Shown piece by piece: positions 7,773 to 14,533 of a DNA stretch of 64,000 nt. The translations under genes and the position numbers were made by a program. The stretch is from CG2-30-36-39 sp964433225 (GTDB taxonomy: Bacteria; Patescibacteriota; Microgenomatia; UBA1400; PJMF01): contig CAYSQA010000002.1 of assembly GCA_964433225.1 (NCBI GenBank), forward strand, positions 1 to 64,000, read 5' to 3'. Numbering within the stretch: the first letter of the stretch is position 1; each line of letters begins with the position of its first letter. The notes below the pieces were generated by a model. The model did no database searches, was not told the origin of the DNA, and was given only the letters and a program-made list of their open reading frames with translations.

Positions 7773-8275
7773 GTTTCCTCCTTTGAAGTAAATGCTAATT
7801 GTCTTAGTACTACTTGTGCACTTGGTTTACCAGTGACAAACCAAAGCATCATTACAATTCCAATCAGGTTTGAAATCACCCCAAAGATGAGAAACTGTTC
7901 TTGGTACTGCGTCAAAAATAGGGCAGCTGCAGATAGTCCTAGGATAGGTAAGACATCCACAGCATGATGGGCACAGCAAGCCACCATCGCCATACCTGAA
8001 ACTGCTGTACTCGTACCAGTCGTTATCTTTGAATCACTTTTGTCTTGATTAGAAACATGTATGCCTTTTCGAAGCAACCAAAATAAGCCCATTTGTATTC
8101 CAAAACCAAGAATAAGCAAGCTCATCCATGGTTGATATACTTTAAATTGATTGAAAGGGTGGTAAATATCCTGAGTAACCAGAAACAGTAGCAGATAGTA
8201 GAAGGTGCTTAGTCCAATTGAACCAAACAGAAAACCCTTGGTGAAAACCCTACTGACTTTCCTAAGACTATGCAT
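7769..8275 (-). CDS. Four-helix membrane protein with ACCAHH motif
   Basis: About 168 residues counted from the ATG at 8273-8275. The frame extends to a GTG at 8290, but the ATG gives a normal basic N-terminus. Four hydrophobic segments can be seen. Between helices 2 and 3 lies MAMVACCAHHAVDVLPILGLSAAA, with a CC and HH cluster at the membrane surface that would suit copper or heavy-metal binding. I know of similar unnamed proteins in metal-related loci, but no function is established. A copy of the island direct-repeat box lies just upstream (8298-8315), so this gene, the Ig-like gene and perhaps the DUF5676-like gene form one regulated unit. Confidence 0.75.
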   Translation of the reverse strand: MHSLRKVSRVFTKGFLFGSIGLSTFYYLLLFLVTQDIYHPFNQFKVYQPWMSLLILGFGIQMGLFWLLRKGIHVSNQDKSDSKITTGTSTAVSGMAMVACCAHHAVDVLPILGLSAAALFLTQYQEQFLIFGVISNLIGIVMMLWFVTGKPSAQVVLRQLAFTSKEET

Positions 8276-8297
8276 GATGTCATAGTACACAACACAA

Positions 8298-8315
8298 CAT
8301 TAAGCTGAGATGAAA
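8298..8315 (-). promoter_or_regulatory. Direct-repeat regulator box upstream of the ACCAHH operon
   Basis: Read on the minus strand: TTTCATC-TCAGC-TTAATG, the same two half-sites with a 5 bp spacer as at 3004-3021. It sits 23-41 bp before the chosen ATG. The half-sites match the other copies while the spacer differs, which argues against simple duplication. Confidence 0.5.
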
Positions 8316-8328
8316 ACATGTTTTAAAA

Positions 8329-8859
8329 TCATCTTCTTAACACCTGCTCGTACTGTTGTGGGTCAGAAATACCAAAAAGCGTTGCCTGATCGGTATAACC
8401 TCCTGAAGCACTGAAGTTAATACTGACCGTACCAAATCTAAAAATCTTGCCCAGCCATGACTGTTGGACTGATATGGAGCGAATTATACCGAGATCATAC
8501 AATTTTTCGACACAATTCATGATGCCTTCACGCAGAACCAAATGTTTTGAAGTAACGTAGTACGTGCGACCAAGCCAACGAGTAACTACAGTCGAGATTC
8601 CCCACACTTGCGCTGCCGTTGTAGCCAAGTGAAGGAAAGTGAGAATATATGCGGTCTCATTATGAAGATTGAAAGGCAGCGCATGATTGAGAAAAAAAGC
8701 TTGGAGCAAAAAGAAGTTCAAACTCATATAAACCAAGTTTGTCACAAGGAGGATTGCTGATATTTTAAAGACAAAGAGCACCAAACTTTCACGGATAGGC
8801 TCGTTGATGTATTGACTCTCAGATTCTTCTGTCTGAGTTTGGATAGTGGGTCTCGTCAT
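8329..8859 (-). CDS. YdbS-like PH-domain membrane protein (bPH2/DUF304)
   Basis: The 176-residue protein has two membrane helices (about 28-50 and 68-90) followed by a bacterial PH-like domain. The domain reads YYVTSKHLVLREGIMNC, LYDLGIIRSISVQQSWLGKIF and FGTVSINFSASGG, which is the characteristic b-PH2 signature (a strand, then a switch to an RxG-type loop, then a strand). Function is unknown across the family. It lies between the ACCAHH operon and the DUF2933 gene and probably reads from the promoter upstream of the latter. Confidence 0.8.
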   Translation of the reverse strand: MTRPTIQTQTEESESQYINEPIRESLVLFVFKISAILLVTNLVYMSLNFFLLQAFFLNHALPFNLHNETAYILTFLHLATTAAQVWGISTVVTRWLGRTYYVTSKHLVLREGIMNCVEKLYDLGIIRSISVQQSWLGKIFRFGTVSINFSASGGYTDQATLFGISDPQQYEQVLRR

Positions 8860-8879
8860 ATAATTCTACTTGGTAATTT

Positions 8880-9071
8880 TCAATGATGGGAAGAATTCTT
8901 TTTTGTGGTTTGATCATGATCACCATGTCCCAAAAAAAGATGAATTAAAGGACATGCAAAAATGATAAGTCCAAACACACCCAAACTTTGTACCTGAGGA
9001 ATAAAAAGGTACGCCAACACAACGATACCCGCTAAAACTAAGCACAGAACTAAGCGATTACCATGTTTCAT
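8880..9071 (-). CDS. DUF2933-type small membrane protein
   Basis: This 63-residue protein has two short hydrophobic helices (about 5-24 and 29-47) and a His-rich end LGHGDHDQTTKK...SHH. The IIFACPLIHLFLGHG pattern matches DUF2933 proteins, small membrane proteins usually found next to copper P-type ATPases and multicopper oxidases. A direct-repeat box lies 35-52 bp upstream, and a ribosome site (AGGAGGA) precedes the ATG. The terminal histidine cluster suggests copper binding. Confidence 0.75.
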   Translation of the reverse strand: MKHGNRLVLCLVLAGIVVLAYLFIPQVQSLGVFGLIIFACPLIHLFLGHGDHDQTTKKNSSHH

Positions 9072-9105
9072 ATGTCCTCCTATCTGTGAACTATATAAAA
9101 AGAAA

Positions 9106-9123
9106 CATGAAGCTAGGATGAAA
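9106..9123 (-). promoter_or_regulatory. Direct-repeat regulator box upstream of the DUF2933 operon
   Basis: Read on the minus strand: TTTCATC-CTAGC-TTCATG, two half-sites with a 5 bp spacer. A TATATA/TATAGT -10 candidate follows within about 11 bp. It lies between the end of the multicopper oxidase gene and the DUF2933 gene, so it would start a new transcript inside the minus-strand cluster. Confidence 0.5.
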
Positions 9124-9142
9124 TGAGTGTACTAACAAGCTG

Positions 9143-10750
9143 TTAGATAACTTTAAATTGGCTCATCATTCCCGACTCCATATGCTCAGGAATATGGCAG
9201 TGCACCATCCAGTCTCCAGGGTTTGAGATATCAAGTAAAATATCAACAGTCTCACCTCTACCAACCAAAACTGTATCTTTCCACACCAAGTTGTCGTTCG
9301 GTACTCCGTTTTTTGCCAGTACCAAAAATCTTTGACCATGGAAGTGAATCGGGTGCTGCATCGGATGCATGGAGTTAGGATCATTGAAAATACTGATTTT
9401 AACTTTATCTCCCTGTTCAAACTGCCAATCGATATCCATATTCTCTTTGTTGGTCTGTGAATCAACAAGCTTCCACTTAAGCGTCTTTGTGGTTGACCCT
9501 TGATTCATCATGCTCATGGTATCTTCCCATTCAATGGGTCCTTCATCATCGCCCATTTGCATAGCACTGTTACTCATCATCTGCCCATTGCCCATCATGT
9601 GCATATCGTGACCACCTCCGCTTGTAGAGCCTTCACTACTAGAACTGCCCATAACCAACGATAGAGTAATTTTCTTGTCCGGAGTTTTGTCAATAAACGA
9701 GCGGTACTGTGCCAGCTCTTGTACCTTGTCATTGTTAACTCTGGAAACCGGCAGGTAGGAAGTAGTCACAGTGCTAGGTTCAACGGCTATTGTGCCCAAT
9801 GAATATGATTTATCAGGAGTTTTGTTGGCTATTGTGAAATCACCAGACTGCGTAAAGTAGACTTCCACCACATATCGCTCTGAGGGTCCAATAGTGACTG
9901 ATTCGACCCATTCTTCTTTCTCATATTTGCCGCTATCCCCACCAACCAATTTCATACGAGCACTGGGGATAGTGAAGTTAAACACTCTAGTGTTGGCGGC
10001 ATTAGTGATATAAAACCGTACCCGCTCACCCTGTTTTATAGGTAGTTTAAAGTCGCTCTCGCCATTTATGAGCATCGTGTTGCCAAACCTCCCCATAAGC
10101 GTGTGATTGACGGTCTCTTTATCAAATGAGGCAATCTGTCCGTTTTCCAGCAGAATATCATCAAGAAATAGTGCTTCTTCACGATCCACCTCAACCCAAT
10201 AGTCTGGCTGTTCAGGAGTTACGATAAAGTTGCCGTACAACCCCAGCTCCTGAGCATAATCCTCACGGATATGCGGGTGGTACCAATACACACCTTCATT
10301 AGGGAATTTCAGTTGATAGGTGAAGGATTGACCAGGTTTAATAGGTTTCTGGGTAACATCTGGCACTCCATCAAATTTATTATCAACCCTGACTCCGTGT
10401 GAGTGGAGGGTAGTGTCAACATCAGTGTTATTGGTAAAGTTGACGGTTATTTGAGCTCCTTTCGAAACTTTAATCAAAGTCCCAGGGATAGAGCCGTTAT
10501 ACGCCAGCATTTTCACTTCCTGACCGTTGATTGTTTTTTTAACAATCTCTGCCGATAAATTATAGGTGTCTCCGTCTTTTAGAGAAACAGTTTCTTGTGG
10601 TTTCGCGGCAGGAAGATTTGCAGGTGAAGAAACAAAAGAACCACCTTCATTCTTATCCAGTTGTAAAAATTTGTTACTAAAAAATAAAAACACTCCCAAA
10701 ATTAGGATCACAATCAACACTATTACAGAAAAAAATTGTTTGCTTTTCAT
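9143..10750 (-). CDS. Multicopper oxidase with Met-rich insert (CueO/CopA-like)
   Basis: The 535-residue protein is anchored by an N-terminal helix (about 7-25) and has three cupredoxin domains with all copper motifs. LHSHGV (H116, H118) and YWYHPH (H158, H160) come first; HPIHFHGQRF and HCHIPEHMESGMM follow at the C-terminus. The last supplies the type 1 Cys with a methionine axial ligand. A region before the third domain is rich in Met and His (HDMHMMGNGQMMS...MQMGDDEG, then MSMMNQGS), as in CueO and CopA cuprous oxidases. It probably oxidises Cu(I) to Cu(II) outside the membrane. Gene order puts it downstream of the DUF3105 gene. Confidence 0.93.
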   Translation of the reverse strand: MKSKQFFSVIVLIVILILGVFLFFSNKFLQLDKNEGGSFVSSPANLPAAKPQETVSLKDGDTYNLSAEIVKKTINGQEVKMLAYNGSIPGTLIKVSKGAQITVNFTNNTDVDTTLHSHGVRVDNKFDGVPDVTQKPIKPGQSFTYQLKFPNEGVYWYHPHIREDYAQELGLYGNFIVTPEQPDYWVEVDREEALFLDDILLENGQIASFDKETVNHTLMGRFGNTMLINGESDFKLPIKQGERVRFYITNAANTRVFNFTIPSARMKLVGGDSGKYEKEEWVESVTIGPSERYVVEVYFTQSGDFTIANKTPDKSYSLGTIAVEPSTVTTSYLPVSRVNNDKVQELAQYRSFIDKTPDKKITLSLVMGSSSSEGSTSGGGHDMHMMGNGQMMSNSAMQMGDDEGPIEWEDTMSMMNQGSTTKTLKWKLVDSQTNKENMDIDWQFEQGDKVKISIFNDPNSMHPMQHPIHFHGQRFLVLAKNGVPNDNLVWKDTVLVGRGETVDILLDISNPGDWMVHCHIPEHMESGMMSQFKVI

Positions 10751-10779
10751 ATATCATTTACAAACTCCCTTTAATTATC

Positions 10780-11412
10780 TCACCTAGCTAGCTTTTCCGG
10801 TGATTGGTTTTTATATGTCTCAATATATTTTTGAATTAGTGCTTTATCAACAGAATCAAGCCGCATCATTTTTCCCCAGGAAGCCACTACAACTTTACTA
10901 TCGTTTCCTGAGCGAGGAGATACTACTGTGCTTTGCGAGTTTTGCTTGCCGATCTCTTCCAGAGCTTCAATATCTTCTTCTGAAATATCTTTGTATGAGA
11001 TCCAAATGCCTCCATGTTCCAGATTGTGAACGCCTGCTTTGTCATCTATTTCCTCATTATAAATACCCCAATTTTTAGCTGTTGCTAAGTGTCCACCAGA
11101 AGTAGGTGGATTTGTTTGGTACTCAACTGCCGTATCGGCTGCTATGTGATCCCTACCTTCTATTTCAAACTCCTCAACTTTTCCTTCCAAAGTAATGGTT
11201 TCTATTTGCTGTTCAAATTCAATCTGCTCGGGAGACTTCTTGGTCAATTGGATGGATCCAAAAATGCCTGCAATCAAAATAATGACAACCAAACTCCAGT
11301 TGCGAGCCTTCTTCAACAATTTTGCTTTCTTCTCTCGTTCCTTCCGTAGGGTTTTGAGGTTTTTCTTACGCTCATGCTTAGGTAATTGATTCCATTCTTC
11401 TGGATAATCCAT
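10780..11412 (-). CDS. DUF3105 membrane-anchored protein
   Basis: The 210-residue protein has a strongly basic N-terminal tail with a short coiled coil (about 12-36), one membrane helix (about 38-55) and an outer DUF3105 domain. The domain is recognised from YQTNPPTSGGHLATAKNWGIY and VHNLEHGGIWISY. The conserved GGH and LEHG histidines look like metal ligands. The family is of unknown function but is common beside thiol and copper genes. The upstream intergenic (11413-11470) contains two near-identical copies of a short sequence beginning TTCCTTTCAAATTAGTTCCCA, a tandem repeat of about 24 bp. Confidence 0.85.
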   Translation of the reverse strand: MDYPEEWNQLPKHERKKNLKTLRKEREKKAKLLKKARNWSLVVIILIAGIFGSIQLTKKSPEQIEFEQQIETITLEGKVEEFEIEGRDHIAADTAVEYQTNPPTSGGHLATAKNWGIYNEEIDDKAGVHNLEHGGIWISYKDISEEDIEALEEIGKQNSQSTVVSPRSGNDSKVVVASWGKMMRLDSVDKALIQKYIETYKNQSPEKLAR

Positions 11413-11460
11413 GGTTTCCTTTCAAATTAGTTCCCAGGTTTCCTTTCAAATTAGTTCCCA
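11413..11460. repeat. Short tandem duplication upstream of the DUF3105 gene
   Basis: The sequence TTTCCTTTCAAATTAGTTCC occurs twice in a row with a period of about 24 bp in the gap between the DUF3105 start and the CcdA stop. On the minus strand this places two copies of GGAAACC and GGGAACTAATTTG before the ATG, which duplicates the ribosome-binding region. It is probably a recent slippage event. Confidence 0.65.
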
Positions 11461-11470
11461 TATATACTGT

Positions 11471-12220
11471 TCAAACTGCCAAAATATTCAAATTAAAAAA
11501 CTGAAGCAACCACATTGATAATAATTCGACCTTACCTAATATAAGGAGCGCACCTATCAGTAAAATAACAATTCCCGCAAGTAAATTTAGATATCTACCC
11601 AACCTTTTGGTGATCACTAGTTTGCTTGAGATTTTTTCAAAAAATAAAGCTACAACCAAAAATGGGATACCTAACCCAATGCCGTATGCAAGTAGTAGGC
11701 TCATTCCTTGCCAAACTGTTTCGGTTTGAGCTGCCCAAAATAAAATTACCGCCAGTACAGGACCAATACATGGAGTCCAGGCAAAACCAAATGTTAAGCC
11801 AACAAAAAAAGAATTGAGTTTGCGGAATTTAGTTGGTGATACAGATAGTCGTAATTTTCTTTCTTGGTACAAAAAATGAGGTTTGATGATGTTTAACATA
11901 AAAAGGCCCATGATAATGAACAAAAAGCCACCTAGTTTCCTAATAAGAGGCTTATATATCCCCAAAAACCTTCCCAGAGTATTAGTGGTAGCGCCTAGTA
12001 AAACAAATACAAAAATAAAGCCAATCGTGAAGATCAAGCCATTAATAAATATATCTCGTTTAAAAACTTTCTTGTGCGAATCGTCTATTGTCCTAGAAGT
12101 AGCAATGCCAGATAGATAAGCAATATACGTTGGGACCAAGGGCAGCAAACACGAGGCAAAAAAGGTAATGACACCTCCAATAAAAGCTATTAATAAGTTT
12201 ACCTGTGAACCGTCAAACAT
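11471..12220 (-). CDS. ccdA: CcdA family cytochrome c biogenesis/thiol transporter
   Basis: The 249-residue protein has six predicted membrane helices. FFASCLLPLVPTYIAYLSG in helix 1 and FGFAWTPCIGPVLAVILFWA in helix 4 are the two CcdA signature segments, each with one reactive cysteine and flanking prolines. It carries electrons from cytoplasmic thioredoxin to outer thiols. It lies directly downstream of a DsbA-like gene, so it may keep that protein or other outer thiols in the required redox state. It differs from the CC-type CcdA at 6181-7026. A perfect 12 bp hairpin lies in its 5' leader. Confidence 0.93.
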   Translation of the reverse strand: MFDGSQVNLLIAFIGGVITFFASCLLPLVPTYIAYLSGIATSRTIDDSHKKVFKRDIFINGLIFTIGFIFVFVLLGATTNTLGRFLGIYKPLIRKLGGFLFIIMGLFMLNIIKPHFLYQERKLRLSVSPTKFRKLNSFFVGLTFGFAWTPCIGPVLAVILFWAAQTETVWQGMSLLLAYGIGLGIPFLVVALFFEKISSKLVITKRLGRYLNLLAGIVILLIGALLILGKVELLSMWLLQFFNLNILAV

Positions 12221-12241
12221 ATTTTCAATTACCTAATGACC

Positions 12242-12270
12242 CACAGGTGATAGGAAGTCTATCACCTGTG
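12242..12270. terminator. Perfect hairpin between the dsbA-like and ccdA genes
   Basis: CACAGGTGATAG (12242-12253) and CTATCACCTGTG (12259-12270) form a 12 bp perfect stem with loop GAAGT. In the direction of the genes (minus) no U-tract follows, so it is not a canonical intrinsic terminator. On the plus strand it is followed by CTTCAATTTTTATTC. It may act as an mRNA stabiliser, processing site or partial terminator separating dsbA and ccdA expression. Confidence 0.55.
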
Positions 12271-12288
12271 CTTCAATTTTTATTCGGA

Positions 12289-13068
12289 CTACAGGTATTT
12301 TTCGATAGCCTGTTTTACTTGTTCATATGGTAGGGCTCCTGGAATCATTTCTTGAACACCATCTTCTGTGACAATAAAGGTGCCAGGAGTGCCGCTTACC
12401 CCAGCTGCGCTCCCCTTTGCAAACTGGTCTTTAACTTTTTCTGCCATTTCATCACTATCTAGACATTTTTGCACAGCATTTTCGTTTGCACCTGCTTCAG
12501 CACCAAGTGGAGCCAAGTCTGATAGAGGAAACCCTGTTCCATTTGAACTAGTTCTTTCAAAGTAGAGATCTACAAAATTCCAATAGGCTTCATTGCCAGC
12601 TAATTTACCAACACATTCCGAAGCTTCAGCGGCTTTTTGTGCATTTGCATGGAAGCTGAGTGGGTAATGTCGGTAAACCCAAGCCACTTGATCACCATAC
12701 TCATCCATAACTTGTTGCATGGTGGGATGAAAACGTTGACAGAAAGGGCACTCAAAGTCTGAATATTCAACTAAAGTGACCTTTGCGTTTTTTGCTCCAC
12801 GTATGTATTCATCTTTACCAACTTCTGGTAAGTTTCCAAGCTGATCTGCTGTCGGACCTGATGGGGCAGCAGGTGCAGCGGCCGTAGGAGCGCCACCTGC
12901 GTTATTGGTGGTACCAACAGTGTTACCACTTCTCAATATTTGGTTTTCTGTCCACAGCGAGCCACCAAAAAACCCAACGCCTAAAAATACAAAGCTAAGA
13001 GCAACTACTAAAAAATTTTGGTTGAGAAAGTTAAGTAATGCGCTAAATGAATAATCTGATTGTGACAT
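12289..13068 (-). CDS. DsbA-family thiol:disulfide oxidoreductase, membrane anchored
   Basis: The 259-residue protein has an N-terminal membrane helix (about 17-37), a low-complexity Ala/Pro/Thr linker (about 50-75) and a thioredoxin-fold domain. The active site is SDFECPFCQRFHP (C107 and C110, CPFC) and the cis-Pro loop SGTPGTFIV. The size and CPFC motif fit the thioredoxin_4/DsbA-like BdbD group that introduces or shuffles disulfides in exported proteins. Its promoter overlaps a CopY-type palindrome (13097-13110), so it appears to belong to the BlaI/CopY regulon of this island. Confidence 0.92.
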   Translation of the reverse strand: MSQSDYSFSALLNFLNQNFLVVALSFVFLGVGFFGGSLWTENQILRSGNTVGTTNNAGGAPTAAAPAAPSGPTADQLGNLPEVGKDEYIRGAKNAKVTLVEYSDFECPFCQRFHPTMQQVMDEYGDQVAWVYRHYPLSFHANAQKAAEASECVGKLAGNEAYWNFVDLYFERTSSNGTGFPLSDLAPLGAEAGANENAVQKCLDSDEMAEKVKDQFAKGSAAGVSGTPGTFIVTEDGVQEMIPGALPYEQVKQAIEKYL

Positions 13069-13096
13069 AAGAAAGTTCTCCGATTAGTAATAATCA

Positions 13097-13131
13097 CCTA
13101 CAACTGTAGGAGATAAAATGTGTCTTGTCAA
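13097..13131 (-). promoter_or_regulatory. CopY/BlaI-type operator and promoter of the dsbA-like gene
   Basis: CCTACAACTGTAGG (13097-13110) is a perfect palindrome containing TACANNTGTA, the cop-box form bound by CopY and related BlaI-family repressors. On the minus strand TTGACA (13126-13131) is followed after 17 bp by TACAGT (13103-13108), so the operator covers the -10 element. The same arrangement is found upstream of the blaI-like gene itself. Confidence 0.8.
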
Positions 13132-14138
13132 TTAGAAAAAGTTGAAGTTGAGAAGGAAGCAGACACAAGAGGGGAGAAATTATGAACGCTGTCAGTTTCA
13201 TATCCTGAGCAACCAGTTGTTTGACAACCAGTTCCCTCACTACACACACCTCCAGCCATAGAAGCATAATTTGCTGTTGCTTTATTTGGTTCGACAAAAG
13301 CTATTCCCAACATAATCATTATGCTGAGAATGCTTGCCGCAAGTGGTTTAAGACTGATCCACTCAATATGATGTTTGTCCCCAACCAAAGACTCCACCCG
13401 TTTTTCTATTGGTGAAGTTGCAAAATTAGGAACTGCTTTGCTCGTATACTGTAAATGTAGCGCAAGTGACTCGCACAAATAATGTCTAGTTTTCTGCTTC
13501 TCAATCACAAAAGCATCTGCCATTAACTCAAACTCTGTTTGCAATTGTCGAGCCAAGTAGTCAATCAGGGGTACAAAAAATAACATAGAACTAACCAAGC
13601 GAGATATTAGCAACCAAAAAACATGGAAACTTTTCAAGTGATACAGCTCATGGAGAATTACTGCCTCTAGTTGTTTTTCTGTGAGCTTGTTCACTAAGGC
13701 CTTTGAAACCACTATCTTGGGTTTGAGTAGGCCTACTGTGTAGGCAACCAACCTAGTATCGTAAATAACTGAAATCATCCCGTCTTCAAGTTGATGCTTT
13801 TCGACAATTCGTCCAAGTTTTTTTGGAATATGATCATTTGTTTTAAGTTGATTCAAACGTCTATGTTCCGATAAAAACATTTTTAGTCGCCATACAGTCA
13901 TGCTTGTGCCAATAAATGCGATAAGTAATACAAAAGAAGACACCACACCATTGGGATTAAAATGAACGTGTTGATTGATATTCTTTAGAATTTCGCCACA
14001 AGTAGTTATAAATAGTTGGGGATGCAGAGTGGCCTTGGTTGCTATTAGATACGTTCCCAGCACCAAGACCAAGCCAGAAGCTATAGTAAATATCATTGAT
14101 AAACTAATCTTAATTTTCATTATTTTGTAATTTTTCAA
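13128..14138 (-). CDS. BlaR1/MecR1-like M56 membrane peptidase with Cys-rich tail
   Basis: The 336-residue protein has several N-terminal membrane helices and the zinc protease signature AVILHELYHLKSFH (H163, E164, H167) with a downstream glutamate region FELMADAFVI. Another helix lies near residues 270-285. BlaR1 proteins sense a ligand and cause cleavage of their BlaI repressor. Here the penicillin-binding sensor is missing. Instead the protein ends in a short external tail with CSEGTGCQTTGC, which could sense copper or thiol state. It overlaps the blaI-like gene by 29 bp, typical of such pairs. Confidence 0.88.
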   Translation of the reverse strand: MKNYKIMKIKISLSMIFTIASGLVLVLGTYLIATKATLHPQLFITTCGEILKNINQHVHFNPNGVVSSFVLLIAFIGTSMTVWRLKMFLSEHRRLNQLKTNDHIPKKLGRIVEKHQLEDGMISVIYDTRLVAYTVGLLKPKIVVSKALVNKLTEKQLEAVILHELYHLKSFHVFWLLISRLVSSMLFFVPLIDYLARQLQTEFELMADAFVIEKQKTRHYLCESLALHLQYTSKAVPNFATSPIEKRVESLVGDKHHIEWISLKPLAASILSIMIMLGIAFVEPNKATANYASMAGGVCSEGTGCQTTGCSGYETDSVHNFSPLVSASFSTSTFSN

Positions 14139-14484
14139 TTAATTTTTGACGAGTTTGGTCAGAAATATTACCTAATCCATCAACAAAAGCGATTAGGGCT
14201 TCTTCACCAAATTGATTGGTAAAACTCCCCATAGTCTGGTTTATTAAAGAAGAAAGAATGCTTTTTTGCTCTACAGCTGGTTTATATATATGCGTTTTGC
14301 CTTCCAAACTTCTCTCGAGCAATCTCTTGTCTACCAATCGAGTCATAATAGTTTGAACAGTATTGTAGGCAATTTTCCGACTTTGAGTTAGGCACTCAAG
14401 CACATCCCGAGTGGTGCAGGTTTTCTTTCTCCAAACGAAACTCATCACTTCTTGCTCCAGTGGTCCTAGTGAAACATTTCTCAT
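14110..14484 (-). CDS. BlaI/MecI/CopY-family repressor
   Basis: The 124-residue protein counted from the ATG at 14482-14484 has the BlaI winged helix: LGPLEQEVMSFVW, CTTRDVLECL, IAYNTVQTIMTRLVDKRLLERS and the wing GKTHIYKPAV. A helical dimerisation tail follows. The frame opens to an ATG at 14520, but the operator and -10 box lie between that point and 14485, so the later start is chosen. The transcript would then begin at or next to the start codon (leaderless). No CopY CxCx4CxC zinc/copper hook is present, so derepression probably needs the M56 peptidase partner. Confidence 0.9.
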   Translation of the reverse strand: MRNVSLGPLEQEVMSFVWRKKTCTTRDVLECLTQSRKIAYNTVQTIMTRLVDKRLLERSLEGKTHIYKPAVEQKSILSSLINQTMGSFTNQFGEEALIAFVDGLGNISDQTRQKLIEKLQNNEN

Positions 14485-14485
14485 A

Positions 14486-14520
14486 CCTACAAGTGTAGGA
14501 TTTAACATTAAAAATTTCAA
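14486..14520 (-). promoter_or_regulatory. CopY/BlaI-type operator and promoter of the blaI-blaR1 pair
   Basis: CCTACAAGTGTAGG (14486-14499) is a perfect palindrome containing TACANNTGTA. On the minus strand TTGAAA (14515-14520) is followed after 17 bp by TACACT (14492-14497), a -10 that lies inside the palindrome. This gives simple autorepression. The geometry is identical to the dsbA-like promoter at 13097-13131. Confidence 0.82.
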
Positions 14521-14533
14521 TCAGAAGAAATCA

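Noticed and set aside
13094..13297. 67-residue frame over the end of the M56 gene
   Set aside because: It is a shadow of the M56 peptidase gene in another frame with no domain features.
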